A stretch of 64,000 nucleotides of DNA from Chamaelirium japonicum (lineage: Eukaryota; Streptophyta; Magnoliopsida; Liliales; Melanthiaceae): assembly GCA_947650365.1 (NCBI GenBank), contig CANTAL010000143.1, forward strand, positions 372,001 through 436,000. The letters run 5' to 3'. The position numbers and the translations under genes are program-made. Of this stretch, positions 1-15,945 are shown in pieces (position 1 is the first letter of the stretch; the number at the start of each line of letters is the position of its first letter). The notes under the pieces are model-generated. The model did no database searches and was not told where the DNA came from. It worked only from the letters and a program-made list of their open reading frames with translations.

Positions 1-3000
1 CGAATGAAATAGAATGGATACAAATGAATTAGAATGGATCATACGAATGAATTAGAATAACGATCCATTCTTACTCATTCGTATGATCCATTCTAATTTA
101 TTCGCACGAATGTATCCATTCTAATTCATTCGTACGTCTAATTCATTCGTACGGTCCATTCTAATTCATTCGCACAATCCATTCTATTTCATTCATACGG
201 TCCATTCTTACTCATTCGTATGATCCATTATGGATACATTCGTGCGAATGAATTAGAATGGATCATACGAATGAGTAACATTGGATCGTACGAATGAAAT
301 AGAATGGATTGTGCGAATGAATTAGAATGGATCGTACGAATGAATTAGAATGGATCGTGTGAAAGAATTAGAATGGATTGTATGAATGAATTAGAATAGA
401 TCGTACGAATGAATTAGAATGGATACATTCGCGAATGAATTAGAATGGATCGTACGAATGAATTAGAATGGATCGTACGAATGAATTAGAATGGATCTTA
501 CGAATAAATTAGAATGGATCGTATGAATGAATTAGAATGGATACATTTGTGCGAATAAATTAGAATGGATCGTACGAATGAATTAGAATGGATCGTCATT
601 CATACGATCCATTCTAATTCATTCGCACGAATATATCCATTCTAATTCATTCATACGATCCATTCTACTTCATTCGTACTATCCGTTCTAATTCACTCAT
701 ATGATCCATTCTAATTCATTCATACGATCCATTCTAATTCATTTGCACGAATATATCCATTCTAATTCATTCGTACGATCCATTCTAATTCATTCGTACG
801 ATCCATTCTAATTCCTTCGTATGATCCATTCTAATTCCTTCGTATGATCCATTCTAATTCCTTCTTACGATCCATTCTAATTCATTCGTATCCATTCTAA
901 TTCACTCATACGATCCATTCTAATTCATTCGTACGATCTATTCTAATTCATTCATACAATCCATTCTAATTCTTTCACACGATCCATTCTAATTCATTCG
1001 TAGGATCCATTCTAATTCATTCGTACAATCTATTCTATTTCATTCGTACGATCCATTCTTACTCATTCGTATGATCCATTCTAATTCATTCGGACGAATG
1101 TATCCATTCTAATTTATTCGTACGATCCATTCTAATTCATTCGTACGATCCATTCTAATTCAATCGTACGATCCATTCTAATTCATTCGTCCGATCCATT
1201 CTAATTCATTCGCACGAATGTATCCATTGTAATTCATTCGTACGATCCATTCTAATTCATTCGTAAGATCCATTCTAATTCATTCGTACGATCCAATCTA
1301 ATTCATTCGTACGATCCATTCTAATTCATTCGTATGAATGTATCCATTCTAGTTCATTCGTACGATCCATTCTAATTCATTCGTACGATCCATTCTAATT
1401 CATTCGCACGATCCATTCTAATTCATTCGTCGATCAATTCTAATTCATTCATATGATCCATTCTAATTCATTCGCACGAATGTATCCATTATTAATGAAT
1501 TAGAATGGATCGTGCGAATGAATTCGAATGGATCGCATGATCCATTCGAATAGAATATATCATATGAATGAATTAGAATGGATCGGGCGAATGAATTAGA
1601 ATGGATTGTAGGAATGAATTAGAATGGATTGTATGAATGAATTAGAATGGATCTTATGAATGAATTAGAATGGATCGTGCGAATGAATTAGAATGGATCG
1701 TATGAATGAAATAGAATGGATCGTACGAATGAATTAGAATGGATCATACGAATGAATTAGAATGGATCATGCAAATGAATTAGAATGGATCATACGAATG
1801 AATAAGAATGGATCGGACGAATGAAATAGAATGGATCGTACGAATGAATTAGAATGGATCAAATGAATGAATTAGAATGAATTAGAATGAAATAGAATGG
1901 ATCGTACGAATGAATTAGAATGGATTGTACGAATGAATTAGAATAGATCGTACGAATGAATTAGAATGGATCGTACAAAGGAATTAGAATGGATCGTACG
2001 AATGAATTAGAATGGATATATTCGTGCAAATGAATTACAATAGATCGTATGAATGTATTAGAATGGATCGTATGAGTGAATTAGAATGGATCGTACGAAT
2101 GAATTAGAATGGATTGTATGAATGAATTAGAATGGATACATTCGTGTGAATGAATTAGAATGGATCGTATGAATGAATTAGAATGGATTGACGAAGGAAT
2201 TAGAATGGATCGTACGAATGAATTCGAATGGATATATTCGTGCAAATGAATTAGAATGGATCGTATGAATGAATTAGAATGGATCGTATGAGTGAATTGG
2301 AACGGATAGTACGAATGAAGTAGAATGGATCGTATGAATGAATTAGAATGGATACATTCGTACGAATGAATTGGAATGGATCGTATGAATGAATTAGAAT
2401 AGATTGTGCGAATGAATTAGAATGGATCGTACGAATGAATTAGAATGGATACATTCGTGCGAATAAATTAGAATGGATTGTATGAATGAATTAGAATGGA
2501 TCGTACGAATGAATTAGAATGGATCGTACGAATGAATTAGAATAGATTGCATGAATGAATTAGAATGTATCGTACGAATGAATTAGAATGGATCGTACGA
2601 AGGAATTAGAATGGATCGTACGAATGAATTAGAATGGATCGTACGAATGAATTAGAATGGATCGTACGAAGGAATTAGAATGGATCGTACGAATGAATTA
2701 GAATGGATCGTACGATTGAATTAGAATGGATCATACGAATGAGTAAGAATGGATCGTATGAATGAATTAGATTGGATCGTATGATCCATTCTAATTCATT
2801 AGCATGGATCGTGTTAAGGAATTAGAATGGAATATACGAATGAATTAGAATGGATCGTAGAATGGATCGTACGAATGAATTAGAATGAATTAGAATGGAT
2901 CGTACGAATGAATTAGAATAGATCATAGGAATGAATTAGAATGGATCGTGCAAATGAATTAGAATGGATACATTCGTGCAAATGAATTAGAATGGATCGT

Positions 3001-6000
3001 GCGAATGAATTAGAATGGATCGTACGAATGAATTAGAATGGATATATTTGAACGAATAAATTAGAATGGATCATACGAATGAATTAGAATGGATCGTACG
3101 AATGAATTAGAATGGATAGTGCGAATGAATTAGAATCGATCGTACGAATGAATTAGAATGGATCGTACGAATGAATTAGAATGGATCATACGAATAAGTA
3201 AGAATGGATCGTACGAATGAATTAGAATGGATCGTACGAATGAATTAGAATGGATACATTCGCCCGAATGAATTAGAATAGATCATACGAATGAGTAAGA
3301 ATGGATCGTACGAATGAAATAGAATAGATTGTACGAATGAATTAGAATGGATCCTAGTACGATCCATTCTAATTCGTTCGTACGATCCATTCTAATTCAT
3401 TCATACAATCCATTCTAATTCTTTCACACGATCCATTCTAATTCATTCGTACGATCCATTCTAATTCATTCGTGCAATCCATTCTATTTCATTCATACGA
3501 TCCATTCTTACTCATTCGTACGATCCATTCTAATTCATTCACACGAATGTATCCATTCGAACGAATGAATTAGAATAGATTGTACGAATGAATTAGAATG
3601 GATCGTACGAATGAATTAGAATGGATCGTACGAAGGAATTAGAATGGATCGTACGACTGAATTAGAATGGATCGTACGAATGAATTAGAGTAGATCATAC
3701 GAATGAATTAGAATGGATTGTACGAAGGAATTAGAATGGATCGTACGAATGAATTAGAATGGATCGTGTGAAAGAATTAGAATGGATTGTATGAATGAAT
3801 TAGAATAGATCGTATGAATGAATTAGAATGGATCGTACGAATGAATTAGAATGGATCGTACGAATGAATTAGAATGGATATATTCGTGCGAATGAATTAG
3901 AATGGATACATTCGTGCGAAAAAATTAGAATAGATCGTATGAATGAATTAGAATGGATCCTATGAATGAATTAGAATGGATCGTGCAAATAAATTAGAAT
4001 GGATCGTACGAATGAATTAGAATGGATCGTGCTAATGAATTAGAATTGATCGAACGAATGAATTAGCATGGATCGTGCTAATGAATTAGAATGGAATGTA
4101 CGAATGAATTAGAATGGATCGTGTGAAAGAATTAGAATGGATTGTATGAATGAATTAGAGTGAATTCGTACGATCCATTCGAATTCATTCGCACGATCCA
4201 TTCTAATTCATTCATACGATCCATTCTAATTCATTCGTACGATCCATTCTAATTCATTCGCACAAATGTATCCATTCTAATTTATTTGTAGGATTCATTC
4301 TTACTCATTCGTATGATCCATTCTAATTCATTCGTACGATCCATTCTAATCCATTCGTACGATACATTCTAATTCATTCGCATGAATGTAACCATTCTAA
4401 TTCATTCATTTGATCCATTCTAATTCATTCGTACGATCCATTCTAATTCATTCGTCCGATCCATTCTAATTCATTCGCACGAATGTATCCATTCTAATTC
4501 ATTCATACGATCCATTCTAATTCATTCGTACGGTCCATTCTAATTCATTCGCACAATCCATTCTAATTCATTCGTACGATCCATTCTATTTCATTCTAAT
4601 TCTTTCACACGATCCATTCTAATCCATTCTAATTCTTTCACACGATCCATTCTAACTCATTCGTACGTTCCATTCTAATTCATTAGCACGATCCATGTTA
4701 ATTCATTCGTTCGATCAATTCTAATTCATTAGCACGATCCATTCTAATTCATTCGTACGATCCATTCTAATTCATTCGTACGATCCATTCTAATTCATTC
4801 GCACGATCCATTCTAATTCATTCATAGGATCTATTCTAATTCATTCATACTATCTATTCTAATTCTTTCACACGAATGTATCCATTCTAATTCATTCGCA
4901 CGAATGTATCCATTCTAATTCATTCGTACGATCCATTCTAATTCATTCGTACGATCCATTCTAATTCATTCATACGATCTATTCTAATTCATTCATACAA
5001 TCCATTCTAATTCTTTCACACGATCCATTCTAATTCATTCGTACGATCCATTCTAATTTATTCGCACAATCCAATCTATTTCATTCGTACGATCCATTCT
5101 TACTCATTGGTACGATCCATTCTAATTTATTCGCACGAATGTATCCATTCTAATTCATTCGTACGAATCCATTCTAATTCATTCGTACAATCTATTCTAT
5201 TTCATTCGTACGATCCATTCTTACTCATTCGTATGATCCATTCTAATTCATTCGGACGAATAAATCCATTCTAATTTATTCGTACGATCCATTCTAAATC
5301 ATTCGTACGATCCATTCTAATTCATTCGTACGATCCATTCTAATTCATTCGTCCGATCCATTCTAATTCATTCGCACGAATGTATCCATTCTAATTCATT
5401 CGTACGATCCATTCTAATTCATTCGTACGATCCATTCTAATTCATTCGTATGATCCATTCTAATTCATTCGCACGAATGAATCCATTCTAGTTCATTCGT
5501 ACGATCCATTCTAATTCATTCATACGATACATTCTAATTCATTCGCACGATCCATTCTAATTCATTCGTACGATCCATTCTAATTCATTCATACGATCCA
5601 TTCTAATTCATTCGTACGATCCATTTTAATTCATTCGCACAAATGTATCCATTGTAATTCATTCGTACGATCCATTCTAATTCATTCGCACAATCCATTC
5701 TAATTCATTCGTACGATCCATTCTAATTAATTCGTACGATCCATTTTAATTCATTCATACAATCCATTCTAATTCATTCGCACGAATGTATCCATTCTAA
5801 TTCATTCGTACGATCAGTTCTAATTCATTCACAAAATCTATTCTAGTTTATTCATACGATCCATTCTAATTCATTCACACGAATGTATCCATTCTAATTC
5901 ATTCATACGATCCATTCTAATTCATTCGTACGATCCATTCTAATTCACTCATACGATCCATTCTAATACATTCATACGATCCATTCAAATTCATTTGCAT

Positions 6001-9000
6001 GAATATATCCATTCTAATTCATTCGTACGATCCATTCTAATTCCTTCGTACGATCCATTCTAATTCATTCATATGATCTATTCTATTTCATTCGTACGAT
6101 CCATTCTTACTCATTCGTACGATCCATTCTAATTCATTCGTCCGATCCATTCTAAATCATTCGCACGAATGTATCCATTCTAATTCATTCGTTCGATCAA
6201 TTCTAATTCATTAGCACGATCCATTCTAATTCATTCGTACGATCCATTCTAATTCATTCGCACGATCCATTCTAATTCGTTCATACGATCCATTCTAATT
6301 CATTCATACGATCTATTCTAATTCTTTCCCACGAATGTATCCATTCTAATTCATTCGCACGAATGTATCCATTCTAATTCATTCATACGATCCATTCTAA
6401 TTCATTCGTACGATCCATTCTAATTCATTCGTACGATCCATTCTAATTCATTCGTACGATCCATTCTAATTCATTCGCACGAATGTATCCATTCTAGTTC
6501 ATTCGTACGATCTATTCTAATTCATTCGCATGGATCGTGCATTCGTACGATCCATTCTAATTCATTCGTAAGATCCATTCTAATTCATTCGTACAATCCA
6601 TTCTAATTCATTCGTACGATCCATTCTAATTCATTCGCACGAATGTATCCATTCGAGTTCATTCGTACGATCCATTCTAATTCATTCGTACGATCCATTC
6701 TAATTCATTCATACGATCTATTCTAATTCATTCATACAATCCATTCTAATTCTTTCACACGATCCATTCTAATTCATTCGTACGATCAATTCTAATTCAT
6801 TCGCACAATCCATTCTATTTCATTCGTACGATCCATTCTTACTCATTCGTATGATCCATTCTAATTCATTCACACGAATGTATCCATAATGGATCATACA
6901 AATGAGTAAGAATGGATCGTACGAATGAAATAGAATGGATTGTGTGAATGAATTAGAATGGACCGTACGAATGAATTAGAATGGATACATTCGTGTGAAT
7001 GAATTAGAATAGATCGGACGAATGAATTAGAATGGATCGTACGAATGAATTAGAATGGATCGTACGAATAAATTAGAATGGATACATTCGAATGAATTAG
7101 AATGGATCATACGAATGAGTAAGAATGGATCGTACGAATGAAATAGAATAGATTGTACGAATGAATTAGAATGGATCCTACGAATGAATTAGAATAGATC
7201 GTGTGAAAGAATTAGAATGGATTGTATGAATGAATTAGAATGAATTCGTACGATCCATTCGAATTCATTCGCACGATCCATTCTAATTCATTCATACGAT
7301 CCATTCTAATTCATTCATACAATCCATTCTAATTCTTTCACACGATCCATTCTAATTCATTCGTAGGATCCATTCTAATTCATTCGTACAATCTATTCTA
7401 TTTCATTCGTACGATCCATTCTTACTCATTCGTATGATCCATTCTAATTCATTCGGACGAATGTATCTATTCTAATTTATTCGTACGATCCATTCTAATT
7501 CATTCGTACGATCCATTATAATTCATTCGTACGATCCATTCTAATTCATTCGTCCGATCCATTCTAATTCATTAGCACGAAAGTATCCATTCTATTTCAT
7601 TCGTACGATCCATTCTAATTCATTCGCACGATCCATTCTAATTCATTCGTACGATCCATTCTAATTCATTCATACGATCTATTCTAATTCATTCATACAA
7701 TCCATTCTAATTCTTTCACACGATCCATTCTAATTCATTCGTAGGATCCATTCTAATTCATTCGTACAATCTATTCTATTTCATTCGTACGATCCATTCT
7801 TACTCATTCGTATGATCCATTCTAATTCATTCGGACGAATGTATCTATTCTAATTTATTCGTACGATCCATTCTAATTCATTCGTACGATCCATTATAAT
7901 TCATTCGTACGATCCATTCTAATTCATTCGTCCGATCCATTCTAATTCATTAGCACGAAAGTATCCATTCTATTTCATTCGTACGATCCATTCTAATTCA
8001 TTCGTACAATCCATTCTAATTCATTCGTAAGATCCATTCTAATTCATTCGTACGATCCATTCTAATTCATTCGTACGATCCATTCTAATTCATTCGCACG
8101 AATGTATCCATTCTAGTTCATTCGTACGATCCATTCTAATTCATTCGTACGATCCATTCTAATTCATTCGCACGATCCATTCTAATTCATTCGTACGATC
8201 CATTCTAATTCATTCATACTATCCATTCTAATTCATTCGTACGATCCATTCTAATTCATTCGCACAAATGTATCCATTCTAATTCATTCATACGATCCAT
8301 TCTAATTCATTCGCATGATCCATTCTAATTCATTTGTACGATCCATTCTAATTCATTCATACGATCCATTCTAATTCATTCGCACGATCCATTCTAATTC
8401 ATTTGTACGATCCATTCTAATTCATTCGCACGATCTGTTCTTATTCATTCGCACAATCCATTCTAATTCATTCGCACGAATGTATCCATTCTAATTCATT
8501 CGTACGATCCATTCTAATTCATTCGTACGATCCATTCTAATTCATTCGTATGATCCATTCTAATTAATTCGTATGATCCATTCTAATTCATTCGTACGAT
8601 CCATTCTAGTTCATTCATACAATCCATTCTAATTCATTCGCACGAATGTATCCATTCTAATTAATTCGTACGATCCATTCTAATTCATTCGTATGATCCA
8701 TTCTAATTCATTCGCACAATCCATTCTATTTCATTCGTACGATCCATTCTTACTCATTGGTACGATCCATTCTAATTCATTCGCACGAATGTATCCATTC
8801 TAATTCATTCGTACGAATCCATTCTAATTCATTCATACAATCTATTCTATTTCATTCGTATGATCCATTCTTACTCATTCGTATGATCCATTCTAATTCA
8901 TTCGGACGAATGTATCCATTCTAATTTATTCGTACGATCCATTCAAATTCATTCGTACGATCCATTCTAATTCATTCGTACGATCCATTCTAATTCATTC

Positions 9001-10389
9001 GTCCGATCCATTCTAATTCATTCGCACGAATGTATCCATTCTAATTCATTCGTACGGTCCATTATAATTCATTCGCACAATCCATTCTATTTCATTCGTA
9101 CGATCCATTCTTACTCATTCGTATGATCCATTATGGATACATTCGTGCGAATGAATTAGAATGGATCATACGAATGAGTAAGAATGGATCGTACGAATGA
9201 AATAGAACGGATCGTACGAATGAATTAGAATGGATCGTACGAATGAATTAGAATGGATCGTCTGAAAGAATTTGAATGGATTGTATGAATGAATTAGAAT
9301 AGATCGTATGAATGAATTAGAATGGATCGTACGAATGAATTAGAATAGATCGTACGAATGAATTAGAATGGATCGTACGAATGAGTAAGAGTGGATTGTG
9401 CGAATGAATTAGAATGGATCGTATGAATGAATTAGAATGGATCGTGTGAAAGAATTAGAATGGATCGTACGAATGAATTAGAATAGATCGTACGAATGAA
9501 TTAGAATGGATCGTACGAATAAATTAGAATGGATACATTCGTCCGAATGAATTAGAATGGATCATACGAATGAGTAAGAATGGATCGTACGAATGAAATA
9601 GAATAGATTGTACGAATGAATTAGAATGGATCCTACGAATGAATTAGAATAGATCGTGTGAAAGAATTAGAATGGATTGTATGAATGAATTAGAACGAAT
9701 TCGTACGATCCATTCGAATTCATTCGCATGATCCATTCTAATTCATTCATACAATCAATTCTAATTCTTTCACACGATCCATTCTAATTCATTCGTAGGA
9801 TCCTTTCTAATTCATTCGTACAATCTATTCTATTTCATTCGTACGATCCATTATTACTCATTCGTATAATCCATTCTAATTAATTCGGACGAATGTATCC
9901 ATTCTAATTTATTCGTACGATCCATTCTAATTCATTCGTACGATCTATTCTAATTCATTCGTACGATCCATTCTAATTCATTCATCCGATCTATTCTAAT
10001 TCATTCATATGATCCATTCTAATTCATTCGCATGATCCATTCTAATTCATTCGTACGATCCATTCTAATTCATTCGCACGAATGTATCCATTCTAGTTCA
10101 TTCGTACGATCCATTCTAATTCATTCGTACGATCCATTCTAATTCATTCGTACGATCCATTCTAATTCATTCATACAATCCATTCTAGTTCATTCGTACG
10201 ATCCATTCTAATTCATTCGTACGATCCATTCTAATTCATTCGCACGATCCATTCTAATTCATTCGTACGATCCATTCTAATTCTTTCACACGATCCATTC
10301 TAATTCATTCGTACGATCCATTCTAATTCATTCGTACGATCTATTCTAATTCATTCGTACGATCCATTCTAATTCATTCGTACGATCCA

Positions 10390-13300
10390 TTCTAATTCCT
10401 TTGTACGATCCATTCTAATTCATTCATACAATCCTTTCTAATTCTTTCACACGATCCATTCTAATTCATTCGTACGATCCATTCTAATTCATTCGTACAA
10501 TCCATTCTATTTCATTCGTACGATCCATTCTTACTCATTCGTACGATCCATTCTAATTCATTCACACGAATGTATCCATTCATACGAATGAATTAGAATA
10601 GATTGTATGAATGAATTAGAATGTATCGTACGAATGAATTAGAATGGATCGTACGAAAGAATTAGAATGGATCGTACGAATGAATTAGAATGGATCGTAC
10701 TAATGAATTAGAATAGATCGTACGAATGAATTAGAATGGATCGTACGAAAGAATTAGAATGGATAGTACGAATGAATTAGAATGGATATATTCTTGCAAA
10801 TGAATTTGAATGGATCGTATGAATGTATTAGAATGTCACACGATCCATTCTAATTCATTCGTACGATCCATTCTAATTCATTCGTACGATCCATTCTAAT
10901 TCATTCGTATGATCCATTCTAATTAATTCGTATGATCCATTCTAATTCATTCGTACGATGCATTCTAATTAATTCATACAATCCATTCTAATTCATTCGC
11001 ACAAATGTATCCATTCTAATTAATTCGTACGATCCATTCTAATTCATTCGTATGATCCATTCTAATTCATTCGCACAATCCATTCTATTTCATTCGTACG
11101 ATCCATTCTTACTCATTGGTACGATCCATTCTAATTTATTCGCACGAATGTATCCATTCTAATTGTTTCGTACGAATCCATTCTAATTCATTCGTACAAT
11201 CTATTCTATTTCATTCGTACGATCCATTCTTACTCATTCGTAAGATCCATTCTAATTCATTCGGACGAATGTATCCATTCTAATTTATTCGTACGATCCA
11301 TTCTAATTCATTCGTACGATCCATTCTAATTCGTTCGTACGATCCATTCTAATTCATTCGTCTGATCCATTCTAATTCATTCGCACGAATGTATCCATTC
11401 TAATTCATTCGTACGATCCATCCTAATTCATTCGTAAGATCCATTCTAATTCATTCGTACGATACATTCTAATTCATTCGTACGATCCATTCTAATTCAT
11501 TCACACGAATGAATTCATTCTAGTTCATTCGTACGATCTATTCTAATTCATTCGCATGGATCGTGCATTTGTACAATCCATTCTAATTCATTCATAAGAT
11601 CCATTCTAATTCATTCGTACGATCCATTCTAATTCATTCGTACGATCCATTCTAATTAATTCGCACGAATGTATCCATTCTAGTTCATTCGTACGATCCA
11701 TTCTAATTCATTCGTAGGATCCATTCTAATTCATTCATACGATCTATTCTAATTCATTCATACAATCCATTCTAATACTTTCACACGATCCATTCTAATT
11801 CATTCGTACGATTCATTCGTAGGATCCATTCTAATTCATTCGTACGATCCATTCTAATTCATTCGCACGAATGTATCCATTCTAGTTCATTCGTACGATC
11901 CATTCTAATTCATTCGTACGATCCATTCTAATTCATTCGCACGATCCATTCTAATTCATTCGCACGATCCATTCATACGATCCATTCTAATTCATTCGTA
12001 CGATCCATTCTAATTCATTCGTACGATCCATTCTAATTCATTCTCACGAATGTATCCATTCTAGTTCATTCGTACGATCCATTCTAATTCATTCGTTTGA
12101 TCCATTCTAATTCATTCGCACGATCCATTCTAATTCATTCGTACGATCCATTCTAATTCCTTCGTACGATCCATTCTAATTCATTCGTACGATCCATATT
12201 AATTCTATCGTACAATCTATTCTAATTCATTCGTACGAATGGATACATTCGTGTGAATGAATTAGAATGGATCGTACGAATGAGTAAGAATGGATCGTAC
12301 GAATGAAATAGAATGGATTGAACGAATGAATTAGAATGGATCGTACGAATGAATTAGAATGGATCGTGTGAAAGAATTAGAATGGATTGTATGAATGAAT
12401 TAAAATGGATCGTACGAAGGAATTAGAATGGATCGTACGAATGAATTAGAATTGATCGTACGAATGAATTAGAATGGATCGTACGAATGAATTAGAATGG
12501 ATCGTGTGAAAGAATTAGAATGGATCGTACGAATGAATTAGAATGGATCGTGCGAATGAATTAGAATGGATCGTACGAATGAATTAGAATGGATCGTGCT
12601 AATTAATTAGAATTGATCGAACAAATGAATTAGCATGGATCGTGCATTCGTACGATCCATTCTAATTCATTCGTATGATCCATTCTAATTCATTCGTACG
12701 ATCCATTCTATCTCATTCGTACGATCCATTCTAATTCATTCGCACGAATGTATCCATTCTAGTTCATTCGTACGATCCATTCTAATTCATTCGTACGATC
12801 CATTCTAATTCATTCATTCGATCTATTCTAATTCATTCATACAATCCAATCTAATTCTTTCGTACGATCCATTCTAATTCATTCGCACAATCCATTCTAT
12901 TTCATTCGTACGATCCATTCTTACTCATTCGTATGATCCATTCTAATTCATTCGCACGAATGAATCCATAATGGATCATACGAATGAGTAAGAATGGATC
13001 GTACGAATGAAATAGAATGGATTGTGCGAATGAATTAGAATGGACCGTACGAATGAATTAGAATGGATACATTCGTGCGAATGAATTAGAATGGATCGGA
13101 TGAATGAATTAGAATGGATCGTACGAATGAATTAGAATGGATCGTACGAATGAATTAGAATGGATCGTACGAATAAATTAGAATGGATACATTCGTCCGA
13201 ATGAATTAGAATGGATCATACGAATGAGTAAGAATGGATCGTACAAATGAAATAGAATAGATTGTACGAATGAATTAGAATGGATCCTACGAATGAATTA

Positions 13301-15945
13301 GAATAGATCATGTGAAAGAATTAGAAAGGATTGTATGAATGAATTAGAATGAATTCGTACGATCTATTCGAATTCATTCGCACAATCCATTCTAATTCAT
13401 TCATACGATCCATTCTAATTCATTCATACAATCCGTTCTAATTCTTTCACACGATCCATTCTAATTCATTCGTAGGATCCATTCTAATTCATTCGTACAA
13501 TCTATTCTATTTCATTCGTACGATCCATTCTTACTCATTCGTATGATCCATTCTAATTCATTCGGACAAATGTATCCATTCTAATTTATTTGTACGATCC
13601 ATTCTAATTCATTCGTACGATCCATTCTAATTCATTCGTACGATCCATTCTAATTCATTCGTCCGATCCATTCTAATTCATTCGCACGAATGTATCCATT
13701 CTAATTCATTCGTAGGATCCATTCTAATTCATTCATACGATCCATTCTAATTCATTCGTAAGATCCATTCTAACTCATTCATACAATCCATTCTAATTCA
13801 TTCGTACGATCCATTCTAATTCATTCGTAAGATCCATTCTAACTCATTCATACAATCCATTCTAATTCATTCGTACGATCCATTCTAATTCATTCGCATG
13901 ATCCATTCTAATTCATTTGTACGATCCATTCTAATTCTTTCACACGATCCATTCTAATTCATTCGTAGGATCCATTCTAATTCATTTGTACAATCTATTC
14001 TAATTCATTCGTATGATCCGTTCTAATTCATTCGTACGATCGTACGAATGAATTAGAATGGATCGTACGGAATGAATTAGAAAGGATTGTATGAATGAAT
14101 TAGAATGGATACATTCGTGCGAATGAATTAGAATGGATCATACGAATGAGTAAGAATGGATCGTACGAATGAAATAGAATGGATTGTACGAATGAATTAG
14201 AATGGATCGTACAAATGAATTAGAATGGATCGTACGAATGAATTAGAATGGATCATACGAATGAATTAGAATGGATCGTGTGAAAGAATTAGAATGGATT
14301 GTATGAATGAATTAGAATAGATCGTATGAATGAATTAGAATGGATCGTACGAATGAATTAGAATGGATCGTACGAATGAACTAGAATGGATACATTCGTG
14401 CGAATGAATTAGAATAGATCGTACGAAGGAATTAGAATGGATCGTACGAATGAATTAGAATGGATCGTACGAATGAATTAGAATAGATCGTACGAATGAA
14501 TTAGAATGGATCGTACGAAGGAATTAGAATGGATCGTACGAATGAATTAGAATGGATATATTCGTGCAAATGAATTAGAATGGATTGTATGAATGTATTA
14601 GAATGGATCGTACGAATGAATTAGAATGGATTCGTACGAATGAATTAGAATGGATACATTCGTGCGAATAAATTAGAATGGATCATACGAATGAATTAGA
14701 ATGGATCGTACGAATTAATTAGAATGGATATATTCGTGCAAATGAATAAGAATGGATCGTATGAATGTATTAGAATGGATCGTATGAGTGAATTAGATAG
14801 GATCGTACGAATGAATTAGAATGGATCGTATGAATGAATTAGAATGGATCGTACGAATGAATTAGAATGGATACATTCGTGCGAATGAATTAGAATGGAT
14901 ACATTCGTGCGAAAGAATTAGAATAGATCGTATGAATGAATTAGAATGGATCCTATGAATGAATTAGAATGGATCGTGCGAATGAATTAGAATGGATCGT
15001 ACGAATGAATTAGAATAGATCGTACGAATGAATTAGAATGGATCGTACGAAGGAATTAGAATGGATCGTACGAATGAATTAGAATGGATATATTCGTGCA
15101 AATGAATTAGAATGGATCGTATGAATGTATTAGAATGGATCGTGCGAATGAATTAGAATGGATCGTACGAATGAATTAGAATGGATCGTACGAATGAATT
15201 AGAATGGATCTTACGAATGAATTAGAATGGATCGTACGAATGAATTAGAATGGATCCTACGAATGAATTAGAATGAATACATTCGTGCGAATGAATTAGA
15301 ATGGATCGGACGAATGAATTAGAATGGATCGTACGAATGAATTAGAATGGATCGTACGAATGAATTAGAATGGATCGTACGAATAAATTAGAATGGATAC
15401 ATTCGTCCGAATGAATTAGAATGGATCATACGAATGAGTAAGAATGGATCGTACGAATGAAATAGAATAGATTGTACGAATGAATTAGAATGGATCCTAC
15501 GAATGAATTAGAATGGATCGTGTGAAAGAATTAGAATGGATTGAATGAATGAATTAGAATGGATCGTATGAATGAATTCGAATGGATCGTACGAATTCAT
15601 TCTAATTAATTCATACAATCCATTCTAATTCTTTCACACGATCTATTCTAATTCATTCGTAGGATCCATTCTAATTCATTCGTACAATCTATTCTATTTC
15701 ATTCGTACGATCCATTCTTACTCATTCGTATGATCCATTCTAATTCATTCGGACGAATGTATCCATTCTAATTTATTCGTACGATCCATTCTAATTCATT
15801 CGTACGATCCATTCTAATTCATTCGTACGATCCATTATAATTCATTCGTCCGATCCATTCTAATTCATTCGCACGAATGTATCCATTCTAATTCATTCGT
15901 ACGGTCCATTCTAATTCATTCGCACAATCCATTCTAATTCCTTTG
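10390..15945. repeat. Higher-order satellite segment, copy 1 (about 5.55 kb)
   Basis: This satellite segment is followed directly by a second copy. It carries the same series of inverted blocks and the same rare monomer variants. Markers include CCTTTG at 10398 (15950 in copy 2), AGAATGTCACACG near 10832 (16374), the GCATGGATCGTGCATTTG junction near 11554 (17096), GTACGGAATG near 14065 (19418), and GATTGAATGAATG near 15539 (20911). The offset falls from about 5,550 to 5,330 bp because copy 1 has about 210 bp more F-oriented monomers near 12.0-12.2 kb. This was read by eye; exact ends need a dot plot. Confidence 0.8.
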
